A stretch of 64,000 nucleotides of DNA from Candidatus Rhodoferax mariagerensis (GTDB lineage: Bacteria > Pseudomonadota > Gammaproteobacteria > Burkholderiales > Burkholderiaceae_C): NCBI GenBank assembly GCA_016719055.1, contig JADKAW010000022.1, positions 1 to 64,000 on the forward strand, read 5' to 3'. Positions 24,772-33,605 of this stretch are shown here, in pieces. Positions within the stretch are counted from its first letter, which is position 1, and every line of letters starts with the position of its first letter. The notes beneath the pieces are model-generated. The model had not been told where the DNA came from, made no database searches, and saw nothing but the letters and a program-made list of their open reading frames with translations. Position numbers and translations under genes: made by a program.

Positions 24772-25830
24772 ATGACATTGCCCATTGCCATCACCATGGG
24801 AGACCCGGCGGGTATCGGCCCGGAAATCATCGTCAAGGCCTTTCGGGACGCCCCGGACGTGTTGCAAAACTGTTTTGTGGTGGGCGACCTGGCCACCCTA
24901 CGCCGGGCGGCTCTAGTCATTGCGGGCGATGCTGTCGTGATGCCCGTGGCCGTGCTGACCAATGTGCAAGACCTGGCGCTCTGCCCGCCACGATGCATTC
25001 CCCTGCTGCAAATCGGTCAGGAGGACACCTTGGCTTCATCCGCGCCTGTGCCTTTTGGTCAATTGAGTGCGCGCGCCGGGCAGCTGGCCGGTGACTGTGT
25101 GGTGTGGGCGGCCATTGCTGCGCTGCGCCATGAGATTGCTGCGTTGGTGACGGCGCCCTTGAACAAGGCGGCGCTGTCACTGGCGGGCGCACCGCACAGC
25201 GCTTTTCCAGGCCACACCGAAATGTTGCAGTCGCTGGCCGCCGCTCACATCGGCCAATCTGTGGCGCAGTTACCTGTGCGCATGATGCTGGCCAACGACG
25301 AACTGCGGGTGGTGCTGGTCAGCATTCACCTGTCAATGCGCGACGCCATTGCGGCCGTCACGTTTGACAACGTGCTGCAAACCTTGCTGATCACCCACCG
25401 ATCTCTGTCAGCCGTGTTGGGGTGCGCACCGCGGCTTGGCGTTGCCGGGTTGAACCCTCACGCGGGTGAGGGCGGCTTGTTTGGCACCGAAGAGCAGGAC
25501 ATCATCAACCCGGCCATCCAAGCCGCGCGAGCGCAAGGGCTGCAGGTCAGCGATGTGCTGGCCCCTGACACGGTCTTCATGCGCGCTCGTGCCAAGTCTG
25601 GTCAGCCGGGCGAGTTTGACGCGGTGCTGGCCATGTACCACGACCAGGGTCTGATCCCCGTCAAATACCTGGGGGTGGACAAAGGCGTCAATGTCACGCT
25701 GGGGCTGCCGCTGGTTCGCACCAGCCCCGACCACGGCACCGCGTTTGATCTGGCTGGCACCGGTCAAGCCGATGCATCAAGCCTGATCGAGGCGGTGCGC
25801 ATGGCCCGTAGCCTGAGCTACCAAAACTAA
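24772..25830 (+). CDS. pdxA: 4-hydroxythreonine-4-phosphate dehydrogenase (PdxA)
   Basis: The 352-residue enzyme oxidises 4-phosphohydroxy-L-threonine in pyridoxal phosphate synthesis. It starts MTLPIAITMGDPAGIGPEI. It carries VTAPLNKAALSLAGAPHSAFPGHTEML with a metal-binding His, then LVSIHLSMRDAIAAV and AVLAMYHDQGLIPVKYLGVDKGVNVTLGLP with two further metal-site His regions. The end (SPDHGTAFDLAGTGQAD) is also typical. ATG 24772 is chosen over a TTG five codons earlier. It stands alone between a MITE-like element and convergent mscL. Confidence 0.95.
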   Translation: MTLPIAITMGDPAGIGPEIIVKAFRDAPDVLQNCFVVGDLATLRRAALVIAGDAVVMPVAVLTNVQDLALCPPRCIPLLQIGQEDTLASSAPVPFGQLSARAGQLAGDCVVWAAIAALRHEIAALVTAPLNKAALSLAGAPHSAFPGHTEMLQSLAAAHIGQSVAQLPVRMMLANDELRVVLVSIHLSMRDAIAAVTFDNVLQTLLITHRSLSAVLGCAPRLGVAGLNPHAGEGGLFGTEEQDIINPAIQAARAQGLQVSDVLAPDTVFMRARAKSGQPGEFDAVLAMYHDQGLIPVKYLGVDKGVNVTLGLPLVRTSPDHGTAFDLAGTGQADASSLIEAVRMARSLSYQN

Positions 25831-25842
25831 AAAAAGTTCCTC

Positions 25843-25886
25843 AAACCCTTGCGTTACGTCCAATTTAAGCTACTAATTTAATAGTG
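25843..25886 (+). repeat. Divergent AGCCCTTAT-family repeat
   Basis: CCTCAAACCCTTGCGTTACG, a spacer, then AAGCTACTAATTTAATAG fills the gap between the convergent genes pdxA and mscL and preserves the core order of the family. Confidence 0.4.
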
Positions 25887-26318
25887 CTACTTTTTCAGAC
25901 TGTCCCTGATCTCACGCAGCAGCATGACATCTTCTGGGGCCACAGGATCTGGGGCAGGCGCTGGCGCAGGTGCTTCTTTCTTTAGCCGGTTGATTTGTTT
26001 GACCATCATGAAAATGATGAAGGCCAGGATCGCAAAATTGACAGCTACCGTGATGAAATTTCCGTAGGCAAACACGGGCACACCGGCTTTTTTCAGGTCT
26101 GCCAAGGTGGCACCGGTGCCGGCTGGAATCTGGCCAAGCACCACAAACAGGTTTGAAAAATCAAGCTTGCCAAAGACAGCCCCAACCACCGGCATGATCA
26201 GATCGCCAACCACGGAATCAACGATCTTGCCAAATGCACCGCCAATGATCACACCCACCGCAAGGTCCATAACATTGCCCTTGACTGCAAACTCTTTGAA
26301 CTCAGACATCATGCTCAT
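25887..26318 (-). CDS. mscL: Large-conductance mechanosensitive channel (MscL)
   Basis: The 143-residue protein begins with the MscL N-terminal helix (SEFKEFAVKGNVMDLAVGVIIGGAFGKIVDS) and first transmembrane helix. A periplasmic loop, a second helix (FITVAVNFAILAFIIFMMV) and a Pro/Ala linker follow, with the C-terminal bundle LLREIRDSL at the end. It opens under membrane tension to release solutes. An AGGAGG ribosome-binding site precedes the ATG at the usual distance, fixing the start. Confidence 0.96.
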   Translation of the reverse strand: MSMMSEFKEFAVKGNVMDLAVGVIIGGAFGKIVDSVVGDLIMPVVGAVFGKLDFSNLFVVLGQIPAGTGATLADLKKAGVPVFAYGNFITVAVNFAILAFIIFMMVKQINRLKKEAPAPAPAPDPVAPEDVMLLREIRDSLKK

Positions 26319-26491
26319 AGAGCCTCCTATGTATTGAATAGATAAAAAACCGCGCAGAGTATCGCGGAAAAACAGTTCAGTGGCCTGGTGCGTTGGCGTT
26401 CTGTCGGTCCAGACGGTCAGCTTCGTGACAAAGTTGCTCCGCTACAATCACCTACTGATATATGTTGTAGTCTTTATTGTTGAGGATTTCC

Positions 26492-27106
26492 ATGAGTGAA
26501 GCTATTGCTGAAAGTAGCCTGAATGACGCCAGCAAGCGTACCTGGTTGATCGCATCTGGGTGCGCTGGGGCTGTTGGTGGTGTCGCTGCAGCTGTGCCTT
26601 TTGTCAGTTCTTTTTTGCCATCTGAAAAAGCCAAGGCAGCAGGCGCGGCTGTTGAGGCAGATATTTCTGCACTGCTACCTGGTGAAAAAATGACAGTAGA
26701 GTGGCGCGGCAAGCCGGTCTGGATTGTGCGCCGCACGCCTGAGATGCTGGCGGCATTGCCCAAACTCAATGACCAGTTGGCAGACCCGAAGTCTGAGCGT
26801 AAACCCACTGAGCAGGCACCAGAGTATGCGCGCAACGAGGTACGTTCGCGTAAACCAGAGGTTTTGGTAGTGGTTGGTATTTGCACGCACTTGGGTTGCT
26901 CACCTTCTGATAAGTTTAAAACAGGCCCTCAGCCGTCACTACCCGATGATTGGCAGGGTGGTTTTTTCTGCCCCTGCCACGGCTCGACCTTCGATCTGGC
27001 TGGACGCGTCTATAAAAACAAACCTGCACCGGACAATCTTGAAGTGCCTCCCCATATGTACCTCTCCGACACCAAGTTGCTCATTGGTGACGACAAGAAA
27101 GCCTAA
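26492..27106 (+). CDS. petA: Ubiquinol-cytochrome c reductase Rieske iron-sulfur subunit
   Basis: The 204-residue protein has a membrane anchor near residues 18-40 and a Rieske domain. The [2Fe-2S] ligands lie in CTHLGCSP and CPCHGSTFD, the second followed by LAGRVYKNKPAPDNLEVP. It transfers electrons from ubiquinol to cytochrome c1 in the bc1 complex and is exported folded by Tat, which is encoded nearby. The start at 26492 (MSEAIAES) follows a GAGGA box; an upstream TTG is less likely. petB follows 11 bases downstream. Confidence 0.96.
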   Translation: MSEAIAESSLNDASKRTWLIASGCAGAVGGVAAAVPFVSSFLPSEKAKAAGAAVEADISALLPGEKMTVEWRGKPVWIVRRTPEMLAALPKLNDQLADPKSERKPTEQAPEYARNEVRSRKPEVLVVVGICTHLGCSPSDKFKTGPQPSLPDDWQGGFFCPCHGSTFDLAGRVYKNKPAPDNLEVPPHMYLSDTKLLIGDDKKA

Positions 27107-27117
27107 GGACGAACGAC

Positions 27118-28518
27118 ATGGCTGAATTTCACGAAATCTCCCCGAACGCCCCGTTGGGCGACAAGGCACTCAACTGGGTTGACAACCGTTTTCCCTTGTC
27201 TAAGCTCTTTAAAGAGCACATGAGTGAGTATTACGCGCCGAAAAACTTCAATTTCTGGTACATCTTTGGCTCCCTGTCGCTGCTGGTGCTGGTGATCCAG
27301 ATCGTTACCGGCATCTTTCTGGTGATGCATTACAAGCCGGACGCTGCCGTGGCGTTTGCGTCTGTTGAATACATCATGCGTGATGTGCCCTGGGGTTGGC
27401 TGATCCGTTATATGCACTCTACGGGTGCATCGGCATTCTTTGTAGTTGTGTACCTGCACATGTTCCGCGGCCTGATGTATGGCAGCTATCGCAAACCGCG
27501 TGAGCTGATCTGGCTGTTTGGCTGTGGCATCTTCCTGGCGCTGATGGCCGAAGCCTTCATGGGCTACCTATTGCCTTGGGGCCAAATGAGCTACTGGGGC
27601 GCGCAGGTGATCGTGAACCTGTTCTCTGCGATTCCCTTCATTGGCCCGGACCTGGCCCTGCTGATTCGTGGTGACTTTGTGGTGGGCGACGCAACTCTGA
27701 ATCGCTTCTTCAGCTTCCACGTGATCGCTGTGCCTCTGGTGTTGTTGGGTCTGGTGGTGGCGCACATCATTGCGCTGCACGAGGTGGGCTCCAACAACCC
27801 CGATGGTGTCGAGATCAAGGCGACCAAAGACGCCAATGGCATCCCGCTCGATGGGATTCCGTTCCATCCCTACTATTCGGTGCATGATGTGTTTGGCGTC
27901 AGCGTCTTCCTTTTTGTATTCAGTGCTGTGGTGTTTTTTGCGCCTGAGATGGGGGGCTATTTCCTTGAGTACAACAACTTCATTCCGGCTGACCCGTTCC
28001 AGACGCCACTGCACATTGCACCGGTCTGGTATTTCACACCTTTCTACACACTGCTGCGGGCCGTGACCAGCGAAATGATGTACGTGCTGATTGCCTGCGT
28101 GATCATTGGTGCGGTGCTGGCGGTTGCCAAAATCAAAATGCCGGTACTTTTCAAAGGAGCCATCGTCGGTGGTGCGCTGGTGATTTCAGCCATGATGATG
28201 GCCATTGATGCCAAATTCTGGGGTGTGGTCGCGATGGGCGGCGGCGTGGTCATTTTGTTCTTCCTGCCCTGGCTTGACAACAGTCCGGTCAAATCCATTC
28301 GCTTTCGCCCGAACTGGCACAAGATTTTGTACGCTGTTTTTGTCATCAACTTCTTTGTGATCGGATACCTGGGAACCCAACCTGTGTCTGACATTGCCGG
28401 GCGGATATCCCAGTTTGGCACCTTGTTCTACTTTGGTTTTTTCATTCTGATGCCATGGTGGAGCCGGCTTGGTACGTTTAAAACAGTGCCCAGTCGCGTC
28501 ACGTTCACGGCGCATTGA
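27118..28518 (+). CDS. petB: Cytochrome b subunit of the bc1 complex
   Basis: The 466-residue protein has eight or more membrane helices. Paired heme-ligand His residues lie in the second helix (YMHSTGASAFFVVVYLHMFR) and the fourth helix (RFFSFHVIAVPLVLLGLVVAHIIALH). The quinol-site PEWY-type motif appears here as APVWYFTPFYTLLRAV. It carries the two b hemes of the Q cycle. It lies between petA and petC in one operon. Confidence 0.96.
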   Translation: MAEFHEISPNAPLGDKALNWVDNRFPLSKLFKEHMSEYYAPKNFNFWYIFGSLSLLVLVIQIVTGIFLVMHYKPDAAVAFASVEYIMRDVPWGWLIRYMHSTGASAFFVVVYLHMFRGLMYGSYRKPRELIWLFGCGIFLALMAEAFMGYLLPWGQMSYWGAQVIVNLFSAIPFIGPDLALLIRGDFVVGDATLNRFFSFHVIAVPLVLLGLVVAHIIALHEVGSNNPDGVEIKATKDANGIPLDGIPFHPYYSVHDVFGVSVFLFVFSAVVFFAPEMGGYFLEYNNFIPADPFQTPLHIAPVWYFTPFYTLLRAVTSEMMYVLIACVIIGAVLAVAKIKMPVLFKGAIVGGALVISAMMMAIDAKFWGVVAMGGGVVILFFLPWLDNSPVKSIRFRPNWHKILYAVFVINFFVIGYLGTQPVSDIAGRISQFGTLFYFGFFILMPWWSRLGTFKTVPSRVTFTAH

Positions 28519-28533
28519 GCAGGAGAACAAAAC

Positions 28534-29223
28534 ATGAAAACCATGTGTTTCACGCAAAAAATCATTCTCAGCTTGATCTGTGTTTTGGGCCTGACAACTT
28601 CGGTGCACGCCAATGTTGCGGGTCCGGCTTGGGACAAGGCACCCGACAAGATCACGGACATGGCAGCCCTTCAAAGCGGCGCCAAAACTTTTGTCAACTA
28701 TTGCCTGAACTGCCATTCGGCAGCGTTCATGCGTTTCAACCGTTTGCAAGACATCGGTTTGACGCCTGAGCAGATCAAAGACAATCTGCTGGTGACCAAC
28801 GGCAAACTGGGTGAAACCATGATCGCCGCCATTGACCCCAAACAAGCCAAGGCCTGGTTTGGCGTCAATCCGCCCGATCTGACCGTGATAGCGCGTTCGC
28901 GCGCTGGTGCTGGGGGCACAGGTACGGACTACCTTTACTCTTACATGCGTGGCTTTTACCGTGATGATGCCAAACCGACGGGTTGGAACAACCATGTTTT
29001 CCCAAATGTTGCGATGCCTCATGTTCTCTGGGAACTGCAAAGCACGCTGACCCCTGCACAATACGATCAGACGATTGCCGATCTGGTCAATTACTTGCAA
29101 TGGATGGCAGAGCCTGCACAGACGACGCGCCAACATATCGGCATGTGGGTGTTGGCTTTTTTAGCGGTGTTGACAATGCTGACCTGGCGGCTCAATGCGG
29201 CTTATTGGAAAGACGTCAAATAA
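28534..29223 (+). CDS. petC: Cytochrome c1 subunit of the bc1 complex
   Basis: The 229-residue protein has a signal peptide ending near residue 26 (TTSVHANVAG), a c-type heme motif YCLNCHSAAFMRFNRL near residue 53, the YLYSYMRGFYRDDAKPTGWNN segment, and a C-terminal membrane anchor (GMWVLAFLAVLTMLTW). It passes electrons from the Rieske centre to soluble cytochrome c. It is the last gene of petABC; a small hairpin (29235-29267) follows. Confidence 0.96.
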   Translation: MKTMCFTQKIILSLICVLGLTTSVHANVAGPAWDKAPDKITDMAALQSGAKTFVNYCLNCHSAAFMRFNRLQDIGLTPEQIKDNLLVTNGKLGETMIAAIDPKQAKAWFGVNPPDLTVIARSRAGAGGTGTDYLYSYMRGFYRDDAKPTGWNNHVFPNVAMPHVLWELQSTLTPAQYDQTIADLVNYLQWMAEPAQTTRQHIGMWVLAFLAVLTMLTWRLNAAYWKDVK

Positions 29224-29234
29224 TTTGAATCACT

Positions 29235-29267
29235 AATCTGCGTTTGCCTTTCGGCAGCGCGCAGATT
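29235..29267 (+). terminator. Hairpin between petC and sspA, possible terminator or attenuator
   Basis: AATCTGCG (29235-29242) pairs with CGCAGATT (29260-29267), with a GCC/GGC inner pair. There is no U-run after it, so termination would be weak or factor-dependent. Confidence 0.35.
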
Positions 29268-29325
29268 CTTCAGAGTGGGATGCTGTTTAAGCGTTCCGCT
29301 CTTTTACTTTTTTGGGACTTCCAAC

Positions 29326-29937
29326 ATGATGGTGCTTTACTCGGGTACGACTTGCCCTTTTTCTCATCGCTGCCGCTTTGTTCTTTTTGAAAAAGGTATG
29401 GATTTTGAGATTCGGGATGTTGATCTTTACAACAAACCTGAAGATATCAGCGTGATGAACCCGTACGGACAGGTACCAATTTTGGTTGAACGCGACCTGA
29501 TTCTTTACGAATCCAACATCATCAACGAGTACATAGACGAACGGTTTCCGCACCCCCAATTGATGCCCGGAGACCCGGTTGACCGTGCACGCGTACGCCT
29601 TTTTTTGCTTAACTTTGAAAAAGAACTTTTTGTTCACGTCTCTACGCTGGAGTCCCGTACTGCCAAGTCCAATGAAAAGGCGCTTGAAAAAGCAAGGGCC
29701 CATGTGCGCGATCGGCTAACCCAGCTGGCCCCGGTTTTTTTAAAGAACAAATACATGCTGGGCGACGGTTTTTCAATGCTGGATGTGGCGATTGCACCCT
29801 TGTTATGGCGTCTGGATTACTACGGCATTGAGCTCAGTAAAAACGCGGCGCCCTTGCTCAAATACGCTGAACGCATTTTTTCGCGCCCAGCCTATATTGA
29901 AGCACTGACCCCGTCTGAAAAAGTGATGCGAAAGTAG
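29326..29937 (+). CDS. sspA: Stringent starvation protein A (SspA), GST-fold RNA polymerase-associated protein
   Basis: The 203-residue protein has a thioredoxin-like N-terminal domain (YSGTTCPFSHRCRFVLFEKGMDFEI) and a helical GST-like C-terminal domain. Family features include NPYGQVPILVERDLILYESNIINEYIDERFPHP. SspA binds RNA polymerase and reshapes transcription under starvation and acid stress. The ATG at 29326 fits the family N-terminus. sspB follows after 10 bases, as in many proteobacteria. Confidence 0.94.
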   Translation: MMVLYSGTTCPFSHRCRFVLFEKGMDFEIRDVDLYNKPEDISVMNPYGQVPILVERDLILYESNIINEYIDERFPHPQLMPGDPVDRARVRLFLLNFEKELFVHVSTLESRTAKSNEKALEKARAHVRDRLTQLAPVFLKNKYMLGDGFSMLDVAIAPLLWRLDYYGIELSKNAAPLLKYAERIFSRPAYIEALTPSEKVMRK

Positions 29938-29947
29938 GTCCCTGACG

Positions 29948-30484
29948 ATGGCAGCGAAGCAAGACGCCGAGGCTACGTCAACCCGGCCTTATCTGATTCG
30001 GGCTCTACACGAGTGGTGCTGTGACAATGGCTTCACACCTTACATCACGGTTGCCGTTGATGCGTCGGTGCAAGTGCCGAAAGAATATGTCAAGGACGGC
30101 GAAATCGTTCTGAATATTGGCCTTGACGCAACGACGTCGTTGAATATTGGCAATGAGTACATCGACTTCAAGGCACGTTTTTCGGGCGTGGTTCGAGAAA
30201 TAATTGTTCCTGTTGACCAAATCATGGCAATTTTTGCGCGTGAGAATGGCCAAGGAATGGCATTCCCAAAGGTTTCGGGCGCTGAACGAAAGCCCTCCGC
30301 GGACAAAACCGCAGCCCCTCGAGCTGTTGTGTCATTGGCACAACCCAATCCAAAGCGCAAGTCAGTTGATGCGGCAGAGGACGACAAATCACCGTCAACA
30401 GATGACGCGACTGACACAGCAACCAGCCCGCAAAAACAATCAACAGGCGGTAATTCAAAGCCAACTTTGACCCGTGTAAAGTAG
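29948..30484 (+). CDS. sspB: ClpXP protease specificity-enhancing factor SspB
   Basis: The 178-residue protein begins with the SspB fold (RPYLIRALHEWCCDNGFTPY) and contains the peptide-binding strands IVLNIGLDATTSLNIGNEYIDFKARFSG. The unstructured C-terminal tail ends in SKPTLTRVK, equivalent to the ClpX-binding tail. It delivers ssrA-tagged peptides to ClpXP. It is cotranscribed with sspA; the tRNA-Thr gene lies 49 bases downstream. Confidence 0.94.
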   Translation: MAAKQDAEATSTRPYLIRALHEWCCDNGFTPYITVAVDASVQVPKEYVKDGEIVLNIGLDATTSLNIGNEYIDFKARFSGVVREIIVPVDQIMAIFARENGQGMAFPKVSGAERKPSADKTAAPRAVVSLAQPNPKRKSVDAAEDDKSPSTDDATDTATSPQKQSTGGNSKPTLTRVK

Positions 30485-30533
30485 GTTTCCCAGGCTTTTT
30501 TTGCGCTCCGCTCGTCATGTAAAATAGAGTTAC

Positions 30534-30609
30534 GCCGATTTAGCTCAGTTGGTAGAGCAACCGCCTTGTAAGCGGTAGGTCATCAGTTCGAATCCGATAA
30601 TCGGCACCA
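30534..30609 (+). tRNA. tRNA-Thr (anticodon TGT)
   Basis: The 76-base sequence folds as a standard cloverleaf: acceptor stem GCCGATT/AATCGGC, D-arm GCTCAGTTGGTAGAGC, anticodon stem ACCGC/GCGGT around CTTGTAA, T-arm loop TTCGAAT, and an encoded CCA end. The anticodon TGT reads ACA threonine codons. Its 3' 45 bases (30565-30609) are repeated at 35838-35882, marking it as the integration site of a genomic island. Confidence 0.97.
30565..30609 (+). repeat. attL-type direct repeat in the tRNA-Thr 3' end
   Basis: This 45-base segment, from the anticodon loop to the CCA end, is identical to 35838-35882. The left copy is part of the functional tRNA gene, as usual for tRNA-targeting integrases. Confidence 0.92.
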
Positions 30610-30645
30610 ATAAAATCAAGCACTTAGCGCATTCTCCAAAATGTT

Positions 30646-30909
30646 CTAAGTGCTTTTCCTTTTTCTGTTTCTCACTGTGTACTCAAATTCGATCAATGTT
30701 TGCGGTGTGCTGATGCCGACAAACGCTGGTTGTGCTGCCGTTTTCGCAAATATTTGATTTTTTCTGGATAAATCGAAAAGTGTTGCGTATCTGCCATTGA
30801 ACGGTGCGATAGGGGCAACCAAGGCCACTGGGCGCTCAATGACGATTGGATGCGGCATTGCGGCCTTGAAGGGCACCCGTTGGCATAGGTACGCGGCTTC
30901 AATGGTCAT
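30646..30909 (-). CDS. Hypothetical protein overlapping the upstream gene
   Basis: The 87-residue frame starts at an ATG overlapping the end of the neighbouring minus-strand gene, which suggests translational coupling. The sequence (MTIEAAYLCQRVPFKAAMPH, then ALVAPIAPFNGRYATLFDLS) looks protein-like but I do not recognise it. It ends 37 bases from the tRNA gene, so it may be the N-terminal remnant of a longer protein cut by integration. Confidence 0.4.
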   Translation of the reverse strand: MTIEAAYLCQRVPFKAAMPHPIVIERPVALVAPIAPFNGRYATLFDLSRKNQIFAKTAAQPAFVGISTPQTLIEFEYTVRNRKRKST

Positions 30910-31441
30910 AGTGTGCAAGCGACTTGATAAACGCTGCCAGACGTTTTCCTTCACGTCGCGTCAAATCGTCCGGTAACCGCAGAAAAACATCCCAATCGTT
31001 GCGTAGGGGGAATTTGTACCGGCGAGGCTTCGATGCCCAGTCATCTTCGACTTCATCGTCATCGTCAGGCAAGTCTGCAACCCGCCGAACATCGTCATTG
31101 TCAGACGAATCACCAGTCTCCTTACCGAACACTCGATCCGCTGTCTGGACCAAAGTGATTCGCCACATGCCGCGCTCACCGCCAGCCTCCCAGTACCCCT
31201 CAAGGATGAGCCCCCCCGAAAACCGATGAAGACTCGCGCGTCCGTCAGGTGACGTGCTTTCAAGAAGGTAATGACCTTCATCATGCTCCATGCCTTCATA
31301 TGACACGATCCCGTCGCTCGCGCCCTGATAAGTTACTTCAATCTCACCGTGGTCACCGAGGCAAACCTCACATTGCTGTGAAGCCATGGCACCAACACCA
31401 ACCGCCCACATCTCCACCGTCGCATCTTTGTACTGCCGCAT
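30899..31441 (-). CDS. Hypothetical protein with acidic linker and C-terminal helical module
   Basis: The 180-residue protein has an N-terminal beta-rich part (RQYKDATVEMWAVGVGAMAS, then EVTYQGASDGIVSYEGMEHD), a very acidic linker (RVADLPDDDDEVEDD), and a C-terminal module KFPLRNDWDVFLRLPDDLTRREGKRLAAFIKSL. That last module recurs at the ends of otherwise unrelated bacterial proteins, some from defence or mobile loci (from memory, not checked). The start at 31441 (MRQYKDAT) has a GGAG box nearby; a longer frame to 31576 adds an unlikely leader. Its function is unknown. Confidence 0.55.
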   Translation of the reverse strand: MRQYKDATVEMWAVGVGAMASQQCEVCLGDHGEIEVTYQGASDGIVSYEGMEHDEGHYLLESTSPDGRASLHRFSGGLILEGYWEAGGERGMWRITLVQTADRVFGKETGDSSDNDDVRRVADLPDDDDEVEDDWASKPRRYKFPLRNDWDVFLRLPDDLTRREGKRLAAFIKSLAHYDH

Positions 31442-31591
31442 AACGAGCTCCTTGTTACTTCCGACCTCGCCGGAATGAGACAAGAATAAGACTAGGTGGC
31501 GACAGAATGTGTCGTTATGCAGATTGTGCGGAGCGTGACGAACCGCGCAGCGATTTGCCCAATAGGCAATCTTCACGGCTTAGCGGTGTGC

Positions 31592-32085
31592 TTACTGCTC
31601 GCGACGGTTGCGCCCGGTGATAAGGCGGTCTCGTTCACGCAGTTCTGCCGGAACGTGAGTAATCTCAAATCGTTCCGATTCGCGTGGGTAAATTGAGCCG
31701 CCCAGCGACTCAAAACCTTTCAAGAAGAAGGACCGGACAAAGTAAGGCTGCAGGCGGCGGGCCTCGGCTTTTTCCATTTCTTCCTTCACCGCAAAGAGGC
31801 GGTCGGGGGTGAGACTCTCCTGTGCGAGACCGTTTGCGAAGCTGTGGCCTGATCGACCAGGGCTTCTTCCAGGTTCTCTTGCTCCTCGGCATTAAGGTCG
31901 TCGTCATCCTCGGGGACATCGGCCACGGTTTCGGCAAGGAGCTTTTGACCGCGTGCGCCCATCTGCTCTTCACGGAGTCGTCGTTCAAGGCGCTCCCTGC
32001 GGCGCTTGAGTGACTGAAAGATGGCTTCGGGGCTGGAGGCAAGGCGGCGTTGCAGAGCCGTGAGGGCAAAACCAACGGAGCCTTT
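31592..32085 (-). pseudogene. Fragment of a large SNF2/DEAD-type helicase, frameshifted
   Basis: Two minus-strand frames give VGFALTALQRRLASSPEAIF, QSLKRRRERLERRLREEQ and an acidic linker (about 31790-32085), then YFVRSFFLKGFESLGGSIYP and FEITHVPAELRERDRLITGR (31592-31789). These read like the middle of the long SNF2-type helicases found in phage-defence loci (DrmD-like and relatives). A frameshift joins them, and both ends are missing. The upstream end is fused to an XRE regulator gene. Confidence 0.6.
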
Positions 32086-32413
32086 TCGCCAAATCAAGTA
32101 CCAGCTGCCGTTGCTCGGTGGACAACTTTGACAAAATCTGCCTCAGCGAGAGGAGCACTTCGTCAACTTCTGCTGAATTGCCGTGTTTGCGGCTACTGGT
32201 GACCACTTCGCGCCCCTCTGCGATTGCATACAGGTCGGTAACGTTGGACTTCAACGCAACGGCGATCTGTTCGAGCAGCGTGGTTGAAAGCCGCCTCTCG
32301 CCACGCTCGGCACGAGTGATGGTGCTGGTTTCCACGCCAAGACTCAGCGCCAATTGCTCAGCAGAGATGTTCTGTGACTCCCGAAACGACCGTATAACTT
32401 CGCAAATATCCAT
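31985..32413 (-). CDS. XRE-family transcriptional regulator, C-terminus replaced
   Basis: Residues 1-65 form an XRE helix-turn-helix (VIRSFRESQNISAEQLALSLGVETSTITRAERGERRLS), and a helical region follows to about residue 112 (LSTEQRQLVLDLAKRL). From there to the stop the frame runs out of phase through helicase-fragment DNA (junction near 32080), so the last 30 residues are not native. The DNA-binding part could still fold. It probably once regulated a neighbouring defence or toxin-antitoxin locus. Confidence 0.65.
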   Translation of the reverse strand: MDICEVIRSFRESQNISAEQLALSLGVETSTITRAERGERRLSTTLLEQIAVALKSNVTDLYAIAEGREVVTSSRKHGNSAEVDEVLLSLRQILSKLSTEQRQLVLDLAKRLRWFCPHGSATPPCLQPRSHLSVTQAPQGAP

Positions 32414-33161
32414 CCCGCAGGATGTTGCTTTTTGAGGTGGCCTTCAGCAAAGACGGTTTGGCAAAGATGCAGTGATATATTTGCCATGGCGGCAACGTTT
32501 GACAAATTAATTGCCACAGGCCTATCCACCGTCCAACTTTTGAAGCCATATATGTCCAGTCAATCAGTATCTATCGGCAAGCCAAGGCAAATATTCGCGC
32601 AGGGTTCACATAGCGGCTGACCCGCGATGAAAGCAGGCGTTGCGCTGCGACCGCCTACCTCCCAGTGTATGCCTTCGCTGATCTCAAAATTGACCCTCAT
32701 TTGTGTCTCCCAGCCCACCTGGCAAAGACCGTGAATCCGCTGGTGCGTACAGCCTCGTTAGAAGTTTGACGAACTTGCGTAAAACCTTGATTTTTCACGC
32801 TTTTTTGTTAAAATTGAGTTGCAGATCAAAGTCGCGTTTTCAGTCGAATTTGACTCACAATTTCGCTCGAAAACTGCACTTTTCTCGACGCGTTTCGCCA
32901 GCTATCTAGCCGAAATTCTTCGGCTCATTCCCTACCAGTTTTCCGCCATGACCCGGCGCTTCATAGGCTTCATCGTCTAGGCATCGTCGTCGGTCTTGCT
33001 CAATCCGCTTACCAGCTCGGAATCGCGGAGGGATTTGCTACGGGTGGCTGATTCGCGTTGGTCTGCACAAGAGTGGTTTGCGCTCGGTATGCCCAACCGA
33101 CACGCCGCACACAAACCACACGTTGACGTTCTTTCCCAAGCCCAAAGGAGCTAACCGCACC
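32414..33161. other. Gene-poor stretch of the island
   Basis: I see no supportable gene in about 750 bases. The part from 32750 to 32900 is AT-richer and poly-T rich. A short plus-strand frame (MAATFDKLIATGLSTVQLLK, from 32485) near the XRE start is too short to call. The region probably carries the promoters of the XRE gene and of the plus-strand genes to the right. Confidence 0.4.
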
Positions 33162-33494
33162 ATGAACCCCTGCACACCGAACCTTCCCTTCCATCCCTCG
33201 ATCATCAACATCGCTCCGGAATACCCGCTGTTTTCTCTCGGCAAGCTTGTTGCTACACCGGGAGCCATCGAACTGCTCAAACAGCACGAACTGTCGCCTT
33301 TTGACTACGTCAGTCGCCATTGGCAAGGTGATTGGGGCGATTTGTACGCGGAGGACGTTGAAGCCAATCAAGCGGCACTGCGGTACGGAACACGGCTGGT
33401 TTCGTCCTACCGCATTGGCGATCACGACAAGCTTTGGGTAATAACCGAAGCCGACCGCAGCTCAACCACACTGCTGCTGCCATCCGAGTATTGA
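33162..33494 (+). CDS. Conserved mobile-element hypothetical protein
   Basis: The 110-residue protein contains FSLGKLVATPGAIELLKQHE, DYVSRHWQGDWGDLYAEDVE and a C-terminal VITEADRSSTTLLLPSEY. This type of small protein is widespread on plasmids and integrative elements and is often mislabelled as a restriction subunit; I do not know its function. The ATG at 33162 has AAAGGAG upstream. It supports a conjugative or plasmid-derived origin for part of the island. Confidence 0.7.
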   Translation: MNPCTPNLPFHPSIINIAPEYPLFSLGKLVATPGAIELLKQHELSPFDYVSRHWQGDWGDLYAEDVEANQAALRYGTRLVSSYRIGDHDKLWVITEADRSSTTLLLPSEY

Positions 33495-33605
33495 ACCGTC
33501 CAAGTTTCCCCCTTGGAGAGAAAACCGTAGCAGAAACGTCAGTTTCACTAGATACGACTGTTTTCGCGACTTCACCCATTTTCAGCCCCCATTTTGGAGA
33601 TCACC

